64,000 nt of DNA from Seriola aureovittata (Eukaryota; Chordata; Actinopteri; Carangiformes; Carangidae): the NCBI RefSeq assembly GCF_021018895.1, contig NC_079384.1, positions 4,884,140-4,948,139 on the forward strand, given 5' to 3'. Within the stretch, counting starts at the first letter, position 1, and each line of letters opens with the position of its first letter. The notes under the pieces were generated by a model that saw only the letters and a list, made by a program, of their open reading frames with translations, had not been told where the DNA came from and made no database searches. Shown one piece after another: positions 46,301 to 59,697 of the stretch. The translations under genes and the position numbers were made by a program.

Positions 46301-46924
46301 CTTCATGGGAATTGTCACCAAGGCTTGACCGCACCATTGTCCAATCAGATTGCTTGGCTAAAACTACCCACTGTATAATTACATTTACATTCTGACCAGT
46401 CGCGGGTCAGTCCTTGCCCAGCCAGGGCTGCATATTCCACATCCACGCCTTCCCTCTTCATGCTCTGTGGGCAGACATGTAGATAGCCCAGATAGAAGGA
46501 TATGACATTTATACAGTCCTGGGTCTCAAGCCATTATAAATAAAATTATGTCACGGTCAACTGTGCGCTATCTGATTCTGAGTAATGGTAAAAAATCCCC
46601 TCCTACGTATGCTAATGCTGTTTTTGCAGCCCCTGTTGGGAGAGACACCGCAGACATGCCAAGAAGTTCAGAGCTTGAGAAAGCGAGTGGGCGAGGCAAG
46701 TGGTTGATGTTTTTCCAGTAAAATATTAAAGAATTAGCTGAGAAGGCACTTAAAATGCACACAGACAACATATTTTAATGTTTCCATTTTGCTTGAATTT
46801 GGTATTCTACTATATATTCATCCAAGGGGAATATTCTCTGACCATAAGGGCAGGGGGCCAACACCACTGGAGTGGACAGACTGAAGACAGAATCCACCGT
46901 ATCATTTTAAGGACTGTGCAACTG
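43369..46924. other. Non-coding stretch, no gene recognised
   Basis: Short open frames only (for example 78 codons at 43521-43757), with no domain, splice pair or RNA gene that I can support. A CCAAT-containing patch near 46320-46380 is unremarkable alone. Confidence 0.45.
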
Positions 46925-47082
46925 GGGCGGCATTTGGCTCAGGGCGTTCGTTAATTGTAGGGTTGGTGGCTTGGTGGCTATTTCTCCCTGTCCACATGTC
47001 CAAATGTTATTGAGCAATGTGACCCAAACTGACCTACTCAGGTTGAAAAAGCTCGATATAAATTCCGTCCATTTACCAATTT
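46925..47082 (+). mobile_element. Degraded SINE-like element
   Basis: The start GGGGCGGCATTTGGCTCAGG and the end AAAAGCTCGATATAAATTCC followed by GTCCATTTACCAATTT match, in order, the 5' and 3' ends of a SINE I recall from many teleosts. In intact copies the 5' part is GGGGCGGCAGTGGCTCAGG and the tail is GCGCTATATAAATGCAGTCC. The middle is shortened and the B-box is lost, so the copy is old. Confidence 0.65.
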
Positions 47083-49101
47083 AAAGACTAATTTAACAGC
47101 AGACAGAAAAGCAAAGTTTCACTGCCTTCTCTTGTGTGGATGGGCGGGGTCATAAAGGGGCTTTGTTGCCACCTGTAACCACACCCACACACAGTGATGT
47201 AACAAGGCCCTGGAGTACGCATAATCATCACAGTGAAACCACTGAAGGGCAGCAAAAACAAGATTTTGGGGGGTTTAAGATACTCTTTCTGTTCTTTTCA
47301 TTTCTTGACCAACGTTGGTATATGATGTCATTACCTGTAGAGAAGGGGATATCTGTAAGAGCTAGACAAGGTCATACTGTGTGTAGATATTTTCAGAACC
47401 TACAATAGTGTTTGATAGCACTCAGTAAACCTTAAACCTGCAATAACCGTTTTTTTTGGCCATTTGGGGGCAGCGTAAACAACTTGTGAACACCATGTCA
47501 CATGACATATCTTCACCTTTTAAGTTGAAACGATGGACTCATTAGAAAACAGTTGCCTATTTACATATCCAGCAGTTACGGAGCAACATTATCAGTCACT
47601 GGAAGGTGTATTTGTGGCTATCCACTCTCTAAAGTAATGTTTTGCCCATCCAAGCAGACACAGACAAAATTAGCATTCATCTGCAGTTGTCTTTCTGTCC
47701 ATGTGACGGATGTAAGTCCAACATTCACTCTTTTTTATCTTTGCTTTTGGCTCTTTAGCTGCTTGGTTTGTTGGTTGGTCAGTTAGTTGAAATATATCAG
47801 CAGCCACTGGAGAGTTTAGCATGACATCAGGTGCAAGTATTTATGCTCTGAGGTCTGTGGTTTACTCAAAAACAATAGCACAGTAATCTGAAGTATTAAC
47901 TACATCAAAATGGTTACAAAGAGTCATTCCAGGAATTGTAGGGAACTAGATGAAATAGATGAGCCAGAAGAAAGTCGGCTACAAGAATGACAAGAAAAAC
48001 AACTCTGTCTACCAGTGTAAGAGTATGTGAGGGGGAGCTTTCCTTTGAGAATGGGATTTAAGCAAACCATCATATGAGGACAAGGGCTAGACAGAGAGCT
48101 GAGGTTGATGATGCAACCGCATCTTTGTTTTTAATCCTTGAAGTCAGACAGTTGGCCTTGGCCACTCTTAGTTAACATCTGAAAGGTACCACAAGAGATT
48201 CAGACATTCTCTTACCAAGTCTGAGCAAATAGGCCTGCAAGACGACAATATTTGTCTTCCAGCTGCAGATATCAATAAAATAACAGAGTCAACATACCTC
48301 TGGCTCCAGCAATGTCCAAAGATGGCTCATTCTGCTACACGCTTACATACACACAGGTGAAACAAACTGCCAAGAGACGGGACAACAGGACATATGACTT
48401 GTCTTTTCTAAACAGACACAGACACAGAGACAGATGTTCCAGGGGTATGAGCCGCTCCCGGGAGGTGGAAGTCAGTTAAACCGGACTATAAATCCAAAAT
48501 ACTTCTCATCTTCTATTTTAGGCCAGCAAACTGAGCAGTCATACCACCGGAGATGAAAGTATTTCTTTTAGCGGAGTTGGAGGGCAGAGAGCCGTCCCAG
48601 GACATGCCGGATTCAAGACATCACTTTAAAGTTTCAATAACAATATATACAATATCTGCCATCCATTAAAGCCCATTAAAGTTGAAAAAATAAACAAAAA
48701 TCTGTTTTGAAAAAAAAAAACCTTTTGAGAGAGGCGTGGGATGTGGGGAATGTGCTGGATGTGTGGGTGTTAATCCCATTTTGACATAAGCAAACAAAAC
48801 CACACTGACATCACATTCTGATTTCAATAAAGCTAAAGTTCTGATTGGTGGACAGAAGTACCACTTGAGCCCCGCCCACTTCCCACCCAGAAAGAAAAAT
48901 CACAAACATAATATCAAACCTACAGTACGTAGCACAGTTAGGACATTCTGTTGCTTCACACTTAAAGGGGCTTAACGGTTTTCTTGCCGGGAGCAGGTGG
49001 TGGTGATTGTCGCTTGAGAAGATCTTCGACCATCGTTGCTTTTACAAGTTACGAGTTACAATAAGGCCTCTGAGCAGCGCTACATCTTCAGGGCAAACTG
49101 T
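47083..49101. other. Non-coding stretch, no gene recognised
   Basis: Contains a few words reminiscent of dispersed repeats (for example AATAACCG with GGCCATTTGGGGGCAGCG near 47443-47475), but no boundaries that I can support. No gene. Confidence 0.4.
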
Positions 49102-49350
49102 AGGCTACAGTGAGTCGCTATTAGAAAGTGATCGGGCCAGGGCTAACTGGTTAGCGTGCTAACTTCAGTAGAAGAAAAGACAAGTTAAGATTTTGGTTGC
49201 TTTCCACCGCTGGAGACGGCTCTTGGTCAGTGAAAGGAATAAAGTTTGATGCTGAAAATTGCAATGTTTCTTCTATACAGGCAAGTAAACAGCTGTTGAT
49301 GCTAACACTTGCTACGTAGCAATAACAACACTTACAAATAGCTCCTTTAA
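49102..49350 (-). repeat. Interspersed repeat, copy 2 of an inverted pair
   Basis: Read on the - strand from 49350 it begins AAGGAGCTATTTGTAAGTG and contains AGAAGAAACATTGCAATTTT, GGTGGAAAGCAACC and GTTAGCACGCTAACCAG, collinear with 33128-33392 on the + strand. It shares most positions but has several substitutions and small gaps. It lies in opposite orientation to copy 1. Confidence 0.75.
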
Positions 49351-51769
49351 CAGTTGACTGTGAGCGGACATCTGTTTATTTTCAGTGGTTGTGGGTCAAA
49401 ACGGATGATTACTCCTTCTTTAAATGTCACTTCTTTTATATTTTAACACTCTTGCTTTCTTATAGCGTATGCACTAATCTTTCCCACACAAATCAAGCCA
49501 ACAAGACGGCAAAGCCAGCAACAAGAAAACAGGGTGTCTGTTTTATGTTTTGCACTTTGGCACATTGGTAATTACATGTGAGTTTTACTGAAAAACTGAA
49601 TCATTAGTGGCCAAATGCCATGAACACACACAGTCACTGGGGGGACCTGTATTTCATCACAAAAGGCCACAATTACCATGATTCCATAATATATTTAAGA
49701 AGATTTATTAAATGATGAACCGTGTTTAATCAATGACAAAGTAGCATAAAAGAAATCTCCCACATTGTACCTGCTTTTTTTCAGTATTGGGTCACACAGT
49801 ATTCCTGGAGTGTATCATTTCTGTTGTTTTTTCATCCATTATCATCTTCTTCTGGAGGGTCCACTGTCCCTAGAGCCTAAACCTCATCGGTCACTGATCA
49901 CCTTGCCATTGTGAAAGTGAATTTCTCATTTATTTCCTCTGTTTACTCGTCATCCAACGGTCTCGTCATCCAAGTTGGCCACGTACTGTAGTGGATGATA
50001 TACTCACTCAGGGACCAGGGAAGTCATGTTGTTCCAGCACACACTCATGCAAATCGGATGCCCATGAAATCTGAGTGAATAAGTAATTTTCTACATTTGT
50101 CTGTAAAAAATTGATTTATTTTTGGTGTTTTATATTTTAATGCCACAATTGAATCATTTATTAACTAAACAATTTGGGCATTAGAACATGTTTCACTGGC
50201 GCTCTGCCATCTTGGACTGAACCATCAGATCCGAGACTAACTCTTGTGTCACTGGGTCACTCCTGATTGGTGGTGGAGCTGGCCGCAGGCTTGGCATTGG
50301 TATCTCATTATTTCTAAATGGTGGAGCCAATGGTAGGCTCGAGCCACAGCAGAGGAACAATTAAAGGTCTGCAAAATCACAGAAGTAGAAGCAAAAATTT
50401 ACATTGGGCAGGACTTTACTGCTGCACGGAGCAAAAAACTTAGCTGTAGCTATAATTTTTTTGACCAAGAAAAATTCATGTCTATTCATAATTGTTAGTG
50501 CTTTGGTATTTCCTTTCATGATTTTGCATGGTTATGTCGAGATGATGAGAAAGCATGAACTAAAATAGACATAAGCTCAATAAAATGACATCATAGCATT
50601 AACTCCACTGATGACAGCAGCTGTGTTATTCCCTTCAGGTGAAACAATTTAACAGTGATGTTTTAAAAGCCTGAAATTTATTTTTGTCCATTTTACACAG
50701 TCGTCTGTCACACATGCTCATGGCAGAGAAGTCTGTGTTCTGTCTGTGTTCTGCTAGAGAAATCTACCTGATTGTTTCTTGTTTGTTGTGTCTGCTATTT
50801 GAGGCACTGACGGACTGTAGCACTGGAATGAGAGACCTTTCCAAAAGTAGGTTGTTTGGTTGAAAGATTAACAGTTAGGTGGGAGGTTGGAGTGCCAGTT
50901 TGACTTTCAATACTTCTGAAAGAAGCTCAGCACCACAAAACGAATGACATGCCATCAACAATTCAGCTCATTTTTATAAATTCGGTAAGAAGTGAAAGTG
51001 GAGCAGAGATGCTGTGGAAAAGGAAACTTTTTACAAAAGGATCGGCTCTCTGTGTTTATTTGCCCTCTGACTCTGAAATTCAAGATCTCCGGAGAGTCTC
51101 ACACGCTGAATCTGTAAATCCCCCATGAGTATTCACGGTGGTGTAAATTAGAGTTCAAAGTGAAAAAAAGGAACAAGCCACTCCTCCCCTGAAGCACCGT
51201 GGCTGTGTGGCTCTCATTAAATCCACACACACACTCAGATACACAGAATTTACATTTCCCTAAAGCGTTTGGCTCCTCACATGTTTGTCACTAACTAACA
51301 GACAAACAGTAATGCCAGAGGATCTGCTTGTCCTTAAGGGAGGTGTGTGTATGTGTGTCCTGCTGAGTGACCTGCTTAATAAAGATCCAAGTGTTGGAGA
51401 GGAACCACGACGGGACCCTCAGCGTAGTGCAAGTCCCAGCAGAACGGACTTGGCTGGGATTCAACACACCACAGAGAGCCCTGATGGCTGAGCGAGCAGG
51501 AACACTGAGTCTGTGTTATGGTGCGTGAGGGAAATAAATTCTGCTGTACAAACTTATTATTGTCTTGGTAATATTGTGAAAATCATCAAAGCTGCAAAAA
51601 TTGTTTTTAATCAAATCTGCATGAGTGTCTGCAACAGAAATGTGACCACAGCTGCACTAATCAGTATTATTTAATATTACAAATGATTCAAAGGACTGTG
51701 TCTAATGCGAATGCAGAATTGAAACCCGACTTTTCAATGGCCCTCAGCTCTACAGAGCGTTTTAGTGTC
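49351..51769. other. Non-coding stretch, no feature recognised
   Basis: Only short open frames without family features. No transposon ends identified. Confidence 0.5.
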
Positions 51770-51777
51770 CTTTAGTT

Positions 51778-52054
51778 CAGTGGTCCCCAACCTTTTTGAA
51801 TTGTGACCCCTTAGAACAAAGGTTTGTGTGTCCACTTGTGTCGCCTCGTCACAGGTTATACATATATGCAAATGCATGGTGGCCGGATCCACCAAATATT
51901 CAGATTGATTTTTAGAGGCCTAATTATCCACTGATTCTCAAGCAAAAAATATACTAACTTTTGTGAAGCAGAAATGTGTTTTTTCTTTTTTAGTCTGCTT
52001 ATCGATTTATTTAACAGCCCCCCATGGTCTGAACCCCCAGTTTGAGAACCACTG
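51778..52054. mobile_element. hAT-type MITE with 8-bp target-site duplication
   Basis: It starts CAGTGGTCCCCAACC and ends, in reverse complement, CAGTGGTTCTCAAACTGG, the CAGTGGTTCTCAA-type terminus of hAT elements. The flanks are CTTTAGTT (51770-51777) and CTTTAGCT (52055-52062), an 8-bp duplication with one mismatch, which is the hAT signature length. The 277-bp body has no coding capacity. Confidence 0.8.
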
Positions 52055-52062
52055 CTTTAGCT

Positions 52063-54845
52063 AATTTTTTTGTTATCCGGCTTGCAAATTAAACTCAGGA
52101 ATTGGTAGAGACTAAAAAAGAGCTGAAATTAGAAACAGTTTGCTAGAACATTCTGTTAGCATAACAACTTAATGAGGTGATAATATGTCAATGTTGTGTT
52201 TACAGCTTATTCCTCTAACTCTTAATGACCAAAAACATTCCATTATTGCAGCTTTGATGTGTACAATTTGTGCCACCAGAGCACTGAGGTAAGTCTTACT
52301 GTAACAAAAGTTATGCTGGAATTAAGAAATGCTAATTATCAACTATTTTCCTAGGTTAAAATTGATTCATGCAACAAATTGTACAGTCAATCTTGTGTTT
52401 GTTTCATCTACAGTATCATATAGAGGACACAACAGTTGAAGTATTGGTCTGTAATGTTACTACTACAGTATATAACGAGGGGTCATTATATTTATGTGAC
52501 AACAGATGTATTCAACATTCCTGTTGCATTTCAGTGATGATGAATGACATAAACAAGAGAGGTTGAGGGGAATGCTGATGTGAGAAAGATTTTTTTTAAC
52601 AGTTGGGATGTGAAATTTGTGAGAGGTGTGAAGAATTTCTGGAAGAGCATCATTGAAATCTTCTCAGCAGCATTTTCCACATTGCTGATGCACGCTAAAA
52701 CTTCAAAAACAAAATCTTGGATTTATCAAAAAAAAAAGAAAACGATGAAAAGAAAAAATAAGCTGTGTCTGACATCTCGATGATCCTTGCATAAAGCTTT
52801 CTAATATGGAGGGGCTGTGGTCCTTATAAGCAGTGCATATACACTCAGTCAGTCTGGCTCCGAGGTCTCGAGAGAATAGTTATCTTTTTATAAGAACATG
52901 TTTAAGTGCTTTGGTCTGGCCGAGTATGAGCTCATCCTGCAGATCTGAGTGCCTGGGAAGAGACGGGCTGGACGCACAGTGAATGTGCTTAGATTGGGTG
53001 AATGAGAAGCTGTGACAGCACTGATGTATGTGTGTGGCCCTGCTTTCATACTGCATGAGACGGAAGACAGTTCATTTCCTACAGAAGCTAAGCATCCAAG
53101 GAAACTTGCCAACAAGTTCGCTGGACTAAAAATCAGTCCTAAGAGAATGACTCAATCCACTTCTACGCTGTGTTCTTCATGTTCCAAATGATCATCACTT
53201 TGCAAATAAAGGTTTAAGAGGAGCGTGAACGTGGTATTCTTATATGATGTGGAGTGTTTTGAAACATACTGAACATAAAGATCATTTATAGTTTACTATT
53301 ATTAGCAGAATAAGGTTTAAAACAGTATGACTGTCGACTGTCTATAGCTCCAAAACAAATAATAAATCAGTGATAACATGCTTCAACAAAGGATCTTTGT
53401 TGGGTGAAGAGAAACTGGAATGGCTGAGGTTCAAAGCTCATTCTTGACCTTGGGAGTCCATGACAACTGGGTAAACTCCATTTGATCCATGATCATTTGA
53501 TATAATTGAAAGCAGTTCCAAAACTAAATGAACTAAATGACCCTTATTGTGAGACTGTTCTCTCAACCAGGGTGAAAAACATGTTATACCGTTGAATAAG
53601 AGCTACACACATTGAGAAATCATTGATGTGGTGGTTCAGTCAGATGTAATGTTATGGCCATATCAAGGTAATAAAACAACTTGTCTGCCTGTTAAAAACA
53701 ACACAACTGTGGATATTGAATATCTTGCACCAAACAGTCAGCCAGAATAGGACCACACATCTGCTAATCTATTTGCAGTATAAATGGTTGTGAGAAAAAA
53801 AAATGAAATAGAAATAGGAAAAAAAATGCTCTCAAATGAATTGTGATGCACCCACAGTGGGTAGAAGGTGCTTGGTATCTAAGTATCCTCGGAAATATGT
53901 TCATATTGGATGATTCCACACTAAATGCAGGAAGCAGTGTGCCCTCGCTGGAAATTAAGGTGAGGAGATTGGGGGTGGTGGTGGGAGTGTAGGGAATCTG
54001 AGTCTCACACATGATCATAAATTCACACATGATCATTTTCAAAAGTGAAAATTAAAAAAACACTGTTGCACTGGGCTTAAAAACATTGTCACTGAATGTT
54101 AATCAGGGTTTTGCAGAAGTTTTCGATATCAACATTCTTGATAGGGTTGTTATGAAAGGATCCCTAAAAGTAATGAAAAGAAATTTTCAGGAATACACAA
54201 TTACTATTTAAAAAATAGAGTGATTCATGAGTAATGCATGAACTGCAGCTCTTACAATGGCCACCACTGTATAGTATGTGTGTGCAGCATAGATGTGGTT
54301 TGAGACAGATATATATCCCTGGCAAGCCCAGTGCGTCCTCTTAATGCCAAGACCTTACAAGCACATAAAACAAAAGCTTCCATGTTTGGCCTCAGCACAG
54401 TGGGTCAGCAGGGGAATATCAGAGAGAGCAGCAGGGCTTTTTAATTATTTCCTTGGGAAAAGAGAGGAGGCGAGATGGAAAGAGGATCAGGGAGGAAGTG
54501 TAGTTATTTAGTGCGTTATGTATATGCTCTTCGTGTTTGTATGTGAAACTGAGCTCAGTGAAATACATCAGTATGGACACAGCGGGAGCGCTCTACGGCA
54601 AGTCGGAAGCTATGTTGGAGAGAGGGTTCAGAATGTGTTGTATGGCTTTGTGTGTGTGTGTGTGTTTCGACAAGTCCCAAATACATAAAAGTTAACCTTC
54701 TCATTTTTAAAAAATCTCTTTTATATTGTAATGCACATATATTTAAAAATATTTGCAAAAGATTTAAGTCATTTAGATTATTATTATTATATAGAAATTG
54801 TTTCTCACACAAAGCACAGCCTCCATCTGGATCCACAATAGTTTA
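52063..54845. other. Non-coding stretch before the satellite
   Basis: Short open frames only. A TG tract at about 54649-54665 is too short to matter. I see no gene, RNA or clear transposon. Confidence 0.5.
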
Positions 54846-55627
54846 GACTTTATTTTACTTTTATTTACGCCTTATTATATTGTGACCTTTTTGTGACATT
54901 TTTTATGCCTTAGTACACTATTTTTTTTTATGACATTTTTTATGCCTTAGTACACTTTTTTTTTATGACATTTTTTATGGCTAACCATACTATGATGTTT
55001 TCATGACGTTTTAAATGCCTAACTATAGTAAGCCGGTTTGAATATGTTTTTTATGCGTTATTATAATATGACGTTTTAATGACATTTTTTTACGCCTTAC
55101 TAAAGTATGTAATTTTTATGCCATTTTTTGTGCCTTACTATACTGTGACGTTTTTATAAACTTTTATACCTTACTATACTATGACGTTCTTATGCCTTAC
55201 AATATTATGTCGTTTTAATGACTTTTTATGCCTTAGTATACTATGACATTTTTTTTTACTTTTTATGCCTTACTATACTATGTCATTTTTGTGACATTTT
55301 ATGTCTTATTATACAATGTCGTTTTTATGACTTTTTATGCTTTACTATACTATGTTGTTTTTATGCCTTACCATACTATGCTGTTCTTATGCATTACTAT
55401 ACAATGACATTTTTATGACTTTTTATGCCTTACTATACTATGACGTTTTTGTGACATTTTTAATGCCTTACTATACTATGATCTTTGCATGACGTTTTTA
55501 TGCCTTACTATACTGTGACGTTTTTTTTTTACTTTTTATGCCTTATTATACTGTGACATTTTTTTTTACTTTTTATGCCTTACTTTACTATGTTGTTTTT
55601 GTGATTTTTTATGCATTAGTATACTGT

Positions 55628-56260
55628 GACGTTTTTATGAGCTTTTATGACTTACTATACTATGACGTTCTTATGCCTTACAATATTATGTCGTTTTAAT
55701 AACTTTTTATTCCTTAGTATACTATGACATTTTTGAAAAACTTTTTATGCCTTACTATACTATATCGTTTTTATGACTTTTTATGCCTTACTATACTATG
55801 TCGTTTTTATGACTTATTATACCTTATTATACTGTGACGTTTTAATGCCTTACTCTACTGTGTTGTTTTGATGACTTTTTATGCCTTTCTATACAATGAC
55901 ATTTTTCTTTACGTTTTATGCCTTACTTTACTATGACATTCTTATGCCTTACTATACTATTACCTTTTTTTGACTTTTTATGCCTTGCTATACTATGCTG
56001 TTTTTATGCCTTAGTATACTATGACGTTTTTATGCCTTACTATACTATGTCGGTTTTATGACTTTTTATGACTTACTATACTATGATGTTTTTTTTTACT
56101 TTTTATGCCTTACTATACTATGACGTTTTTATGCCTTACCATACTATGACGTTTTTTTTTACTTTTTATGCCTTACTATACTATGACGTATTTTTTACTT
56201 TTTATGCCTTACTATACTATGAGGTTTTTATGCCTTTTTATGCTTTACTATACTATGATG
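55628..56260 (+). repeat. Higher-order duplication block A within the satellite
   Basis: This block carries rare variants (GAGCTTTTATGACTTACTAT, GCCTTACAATATTATGTCG, TTTTTGAAAAACTTTTTATG, CTCTACTGTGTTGTTTTGAT) that recur in the same order at 59066-59697. The offset is 3438 bp at the start and 3437 bp at the end, with one internal rearrangement of a few units. Confidence 0.85.
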
Positions 56261-59065
56261 TTTTTATGACTTTTTATGCCTTACTACACTACGACGCTTT
56301 TATAACTGTTTATGCCTTACTATACTATTACCTTTTTTTGACTTTTTATGCCTTGCTATACTATGCTGTTTTTATGCCTTAGTATACTATGACGTTTTTA
56401 TGTCTTACTATACTATGACGTTTTTATGCCTTACTATACTATGTCGGTTTTATGACTTTTTATGACTTACTATACTATGATGTTTTTTTGACTTTTTATG
56501 CCTTGCTATACTATGCTGTTTTTATGCCTTACTATACTATGACGTTTTTATAACTTTTTATGCCTTGCTATACTATGACGTTTTTTTGACTTTTTATGCC
56601 TTGCTATACTATGATGTTTTTTTGACTTTTTATGCCTTGCTATACTATGCTGTTTTTATGCCTTACTATACTATGACGGTTTTATAACTTTTTATGCCTT
56701 GCTATACTATGATGTTTTTTTGACTTTTTATGCCTTGCTATACTATGCTGTTTTTTTGACTTTTTATGCCTTGCTATACTATGATGTTTTTTTGACTTTT
56801 TATGCCTTGCTATACTATGCTGTTTTTATGCCTTACTATACTATGACGGTTTTATAACTTTTTATGCCTTGCTATACTATGATGTTTTTTTGACTTTTTA
56901 TGCCTTGCTATACTATGCTGTTTTTATGCCTTACTATACTATGACGGTTTTATAACTTTTTATGCCTTGCTACACTATGACGTTTTTTTGACTTTTTATG
57001 CCTTGCTATACTATGATGTGTTTTTGACTTTTTATGCCTTGCTATACTATGCTGTTTTTTTGACTTTTTATGCCTTGCTATACTATGATGTTTTTTTGAC
57101 TTTTTATGCCTTGCTATACTATGCTGTTTTTATGCCTTACTATACTATGACGGTTTTATAACTTTTTATGCCTTGCTATACTATGACGTTTTTTTGACTT
57201 TTTATGCCTTGCTATACTATGATGTTTTTTTGACTTTTTATGCCTTGCTATACTATGCTGTTTTTATGCCTTACTATACTATGACGTTTTTATGCCTTAG
57301 TATACTATGATGTTTTTTTTACTTTTTATGCCTTAATATACTATGCCGTTTTTATGCCTTACTATACTATGATGTTTTTTTGACTTTTTATGCCTTGCTA
57401 TACTATGCTGTTTTTATGCCTTACTATACTATGACGGTTTTATAACTTTTTATGCCTTGCTATACTATGACGTTTTTTTGACTTTTTATGCCTTGCTATA
57501 CTATGCTGTTTTTTTGACTTTTTATGCCTTGCTATACTATGATGTTTTTTTGACTTTTTATGCCTTGCTATACTATGCTGTTTTTATGCCTTACTATACT
57601 ATGACGGTTTTATAACTTTTTATGCCTTGCTATACTATGACATTTTTTTGACTTTTTATGCCTTGCTATACTATGATGTTTTTATGACTTTTTATGCCTT
57701 GCTATACTATGCTGTTTTTATGCCTTACTATACTATGACGGTTTTATAACTTTTTATGCCTTGCTATACTATGACATTTTTTTGACTTTTTATGCCTTGC
57801 TATACTATGATGTTTTTTTGACTTTTTATGCCTTGCTATACTATGCTGTTTTTTTGACTTTTTATGCCTTGCTATACTATGATGTTTTTATGACTTTTTA
57901 TGCTTGCTATACTATGCTGTTTTTATGCCTTACCATACTATGACGTTTTTATAACTTTTTATGCCTTGCTATACTATGACGTTTTTTTGACTTTTTATGC
58001 CTTGCTATACTATGACGTTTTTTTGACTTTTTATGCCTTGCTATACTATGATGTTTTTTTGACTTTTTATGCCTTGCTATACTATGCTGTTTTTTTGACT
58101 TTTTATGCCTTAATATACTATGACGTTTTTATGCCTTACTATACTATGATGTTTTTTTTACTTTTTATGCCTTGCTATACTATGCTGTTTTTTTGACTTT
58201 TTATGCCTTGCTATACTATGATGTTTTTTTGACTTTTTATGCCTTGCTATACTATGTCGTTTTTATGCCTTAATATACTATGCTGTTTTTATGCCTTACT
58301 ATACTATGACGTTTTTATAACTTTTTATGCCTTGCTATACTATGACGTTTTTTTTTACTTTTTATGCCTTGCTATACTATGATGTTTTTTTGACTTTTTA
58401 TGCCTTGCTATACTATGCTGTTTTTATGCCTTACTATACTATGACGTTTTTATGCCTTAGTATACTATGATGTTTTTTTTACTTTTTATGCCTTAATATA
58501 CTATGCTGTTTTTATGCCTTGCTATACTATGATGTTTTTTTGACTTTTTATGCCTTGCTATACTATGCTGTTTTTATGCCTTACTATACTATGACGGTTT
58601 TATAACTTTTTATGCCTTGCTATACTATGACGTTTTTTTTGACTTTTTATGCCTTACTATACTATGACGTTTTTATGCCTTAGTATACTATGATGTTTTT
58701 TTTACTTTTTATGCCTTACTATACTATGACGTTTTTTTGACTTTTTATGCCTTGCTATACTATGATGTTTTTTTGACTTTTTATGCCTTGCTATACTATG
58801 CTGTTTTTATGCCTTACTATACTATGACGTTTTTATAACTTTTTATGCCTTGCTATACTATGACGTTTTTTTGACTTTTTATGCTTGCTATACTATGACG
58901 TTTTTTTGACTTTTTATGCCTTGCTATACTATGATGTTTTTTTGACTTTTTATGCCTTGCTATACTATGCTGTTTTTTTGACTTTTTATGCCTTACTATA
59001 CTATGACTTTTTATGCCTTGCTATACTATGATGTGTTTTTGACTTTTTATGCCTTGCTATACTAT

Positions 59066-59697
59066 GACGTTTTTATGAGCTTTTATGACTTACTATACTA
59101 TGACGTTCTTATGCCTTACAATATTATGTCGTTTTAATAACTTTTTATTCCTTAGTATACTATGACATTTTTGAAAAACTTTTTATGCCTTTTTATGCTT
59201 TACTATACTATGTCGTTTTTATGCCTTACTATACTATGACGTATTTTTTACTTTTTATGCCTTATTATACTGTGACGTTTTAATGCCTTACTCTACTGTG
59301 TTGTTTTGATGACTTTTTATGCCTTTCTATACAATGACATTTTTCTTTACGTTTTATGCCTTACTTTACTATGACATTCTTATGCCTTACTATACTATTA
59401 CCTTTTTTTGACTTTTTATGCCTTGCTATACTATGCTGTTTTTATGCCTTAGTATACTATGACGTTTTTATGCCTTACTATACTATGTCGGTTTTATGAC
59501 TTTTTATGACTTACTATACTATGATGTTTTTTTTACTTTTTATGCCTTACTATACTATGACGTTTTTATGCCTTACCATACTATGACGTTTTTTTTTACT
59601 TTTTATGCCTTACTATACTATGACGTATTTTTTACTTTTTATGCCTTACTATACTATGAGGTTTTTATGCCTTTTTATGCTTTACTATACTATGATG
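59066..59697 (+). repeat. Higher-order duplication block B within the satellite
   Basis: Second copy of the rare-variant block at 55628-56260, in the same orientation. It interrupts the otherwise homogeneous core with edge-type diverged units, which shows a segmental duplication of the array margin into its interior. Confidence 0.85.

Noticed and set aside
56068..56382. Open frames of 60-104 codons throughout the satellite
   Set aside because: They follow from a 36-bp unit without stops in one frame, are broken by every 26-bp unit, and show no protein-level constraint.
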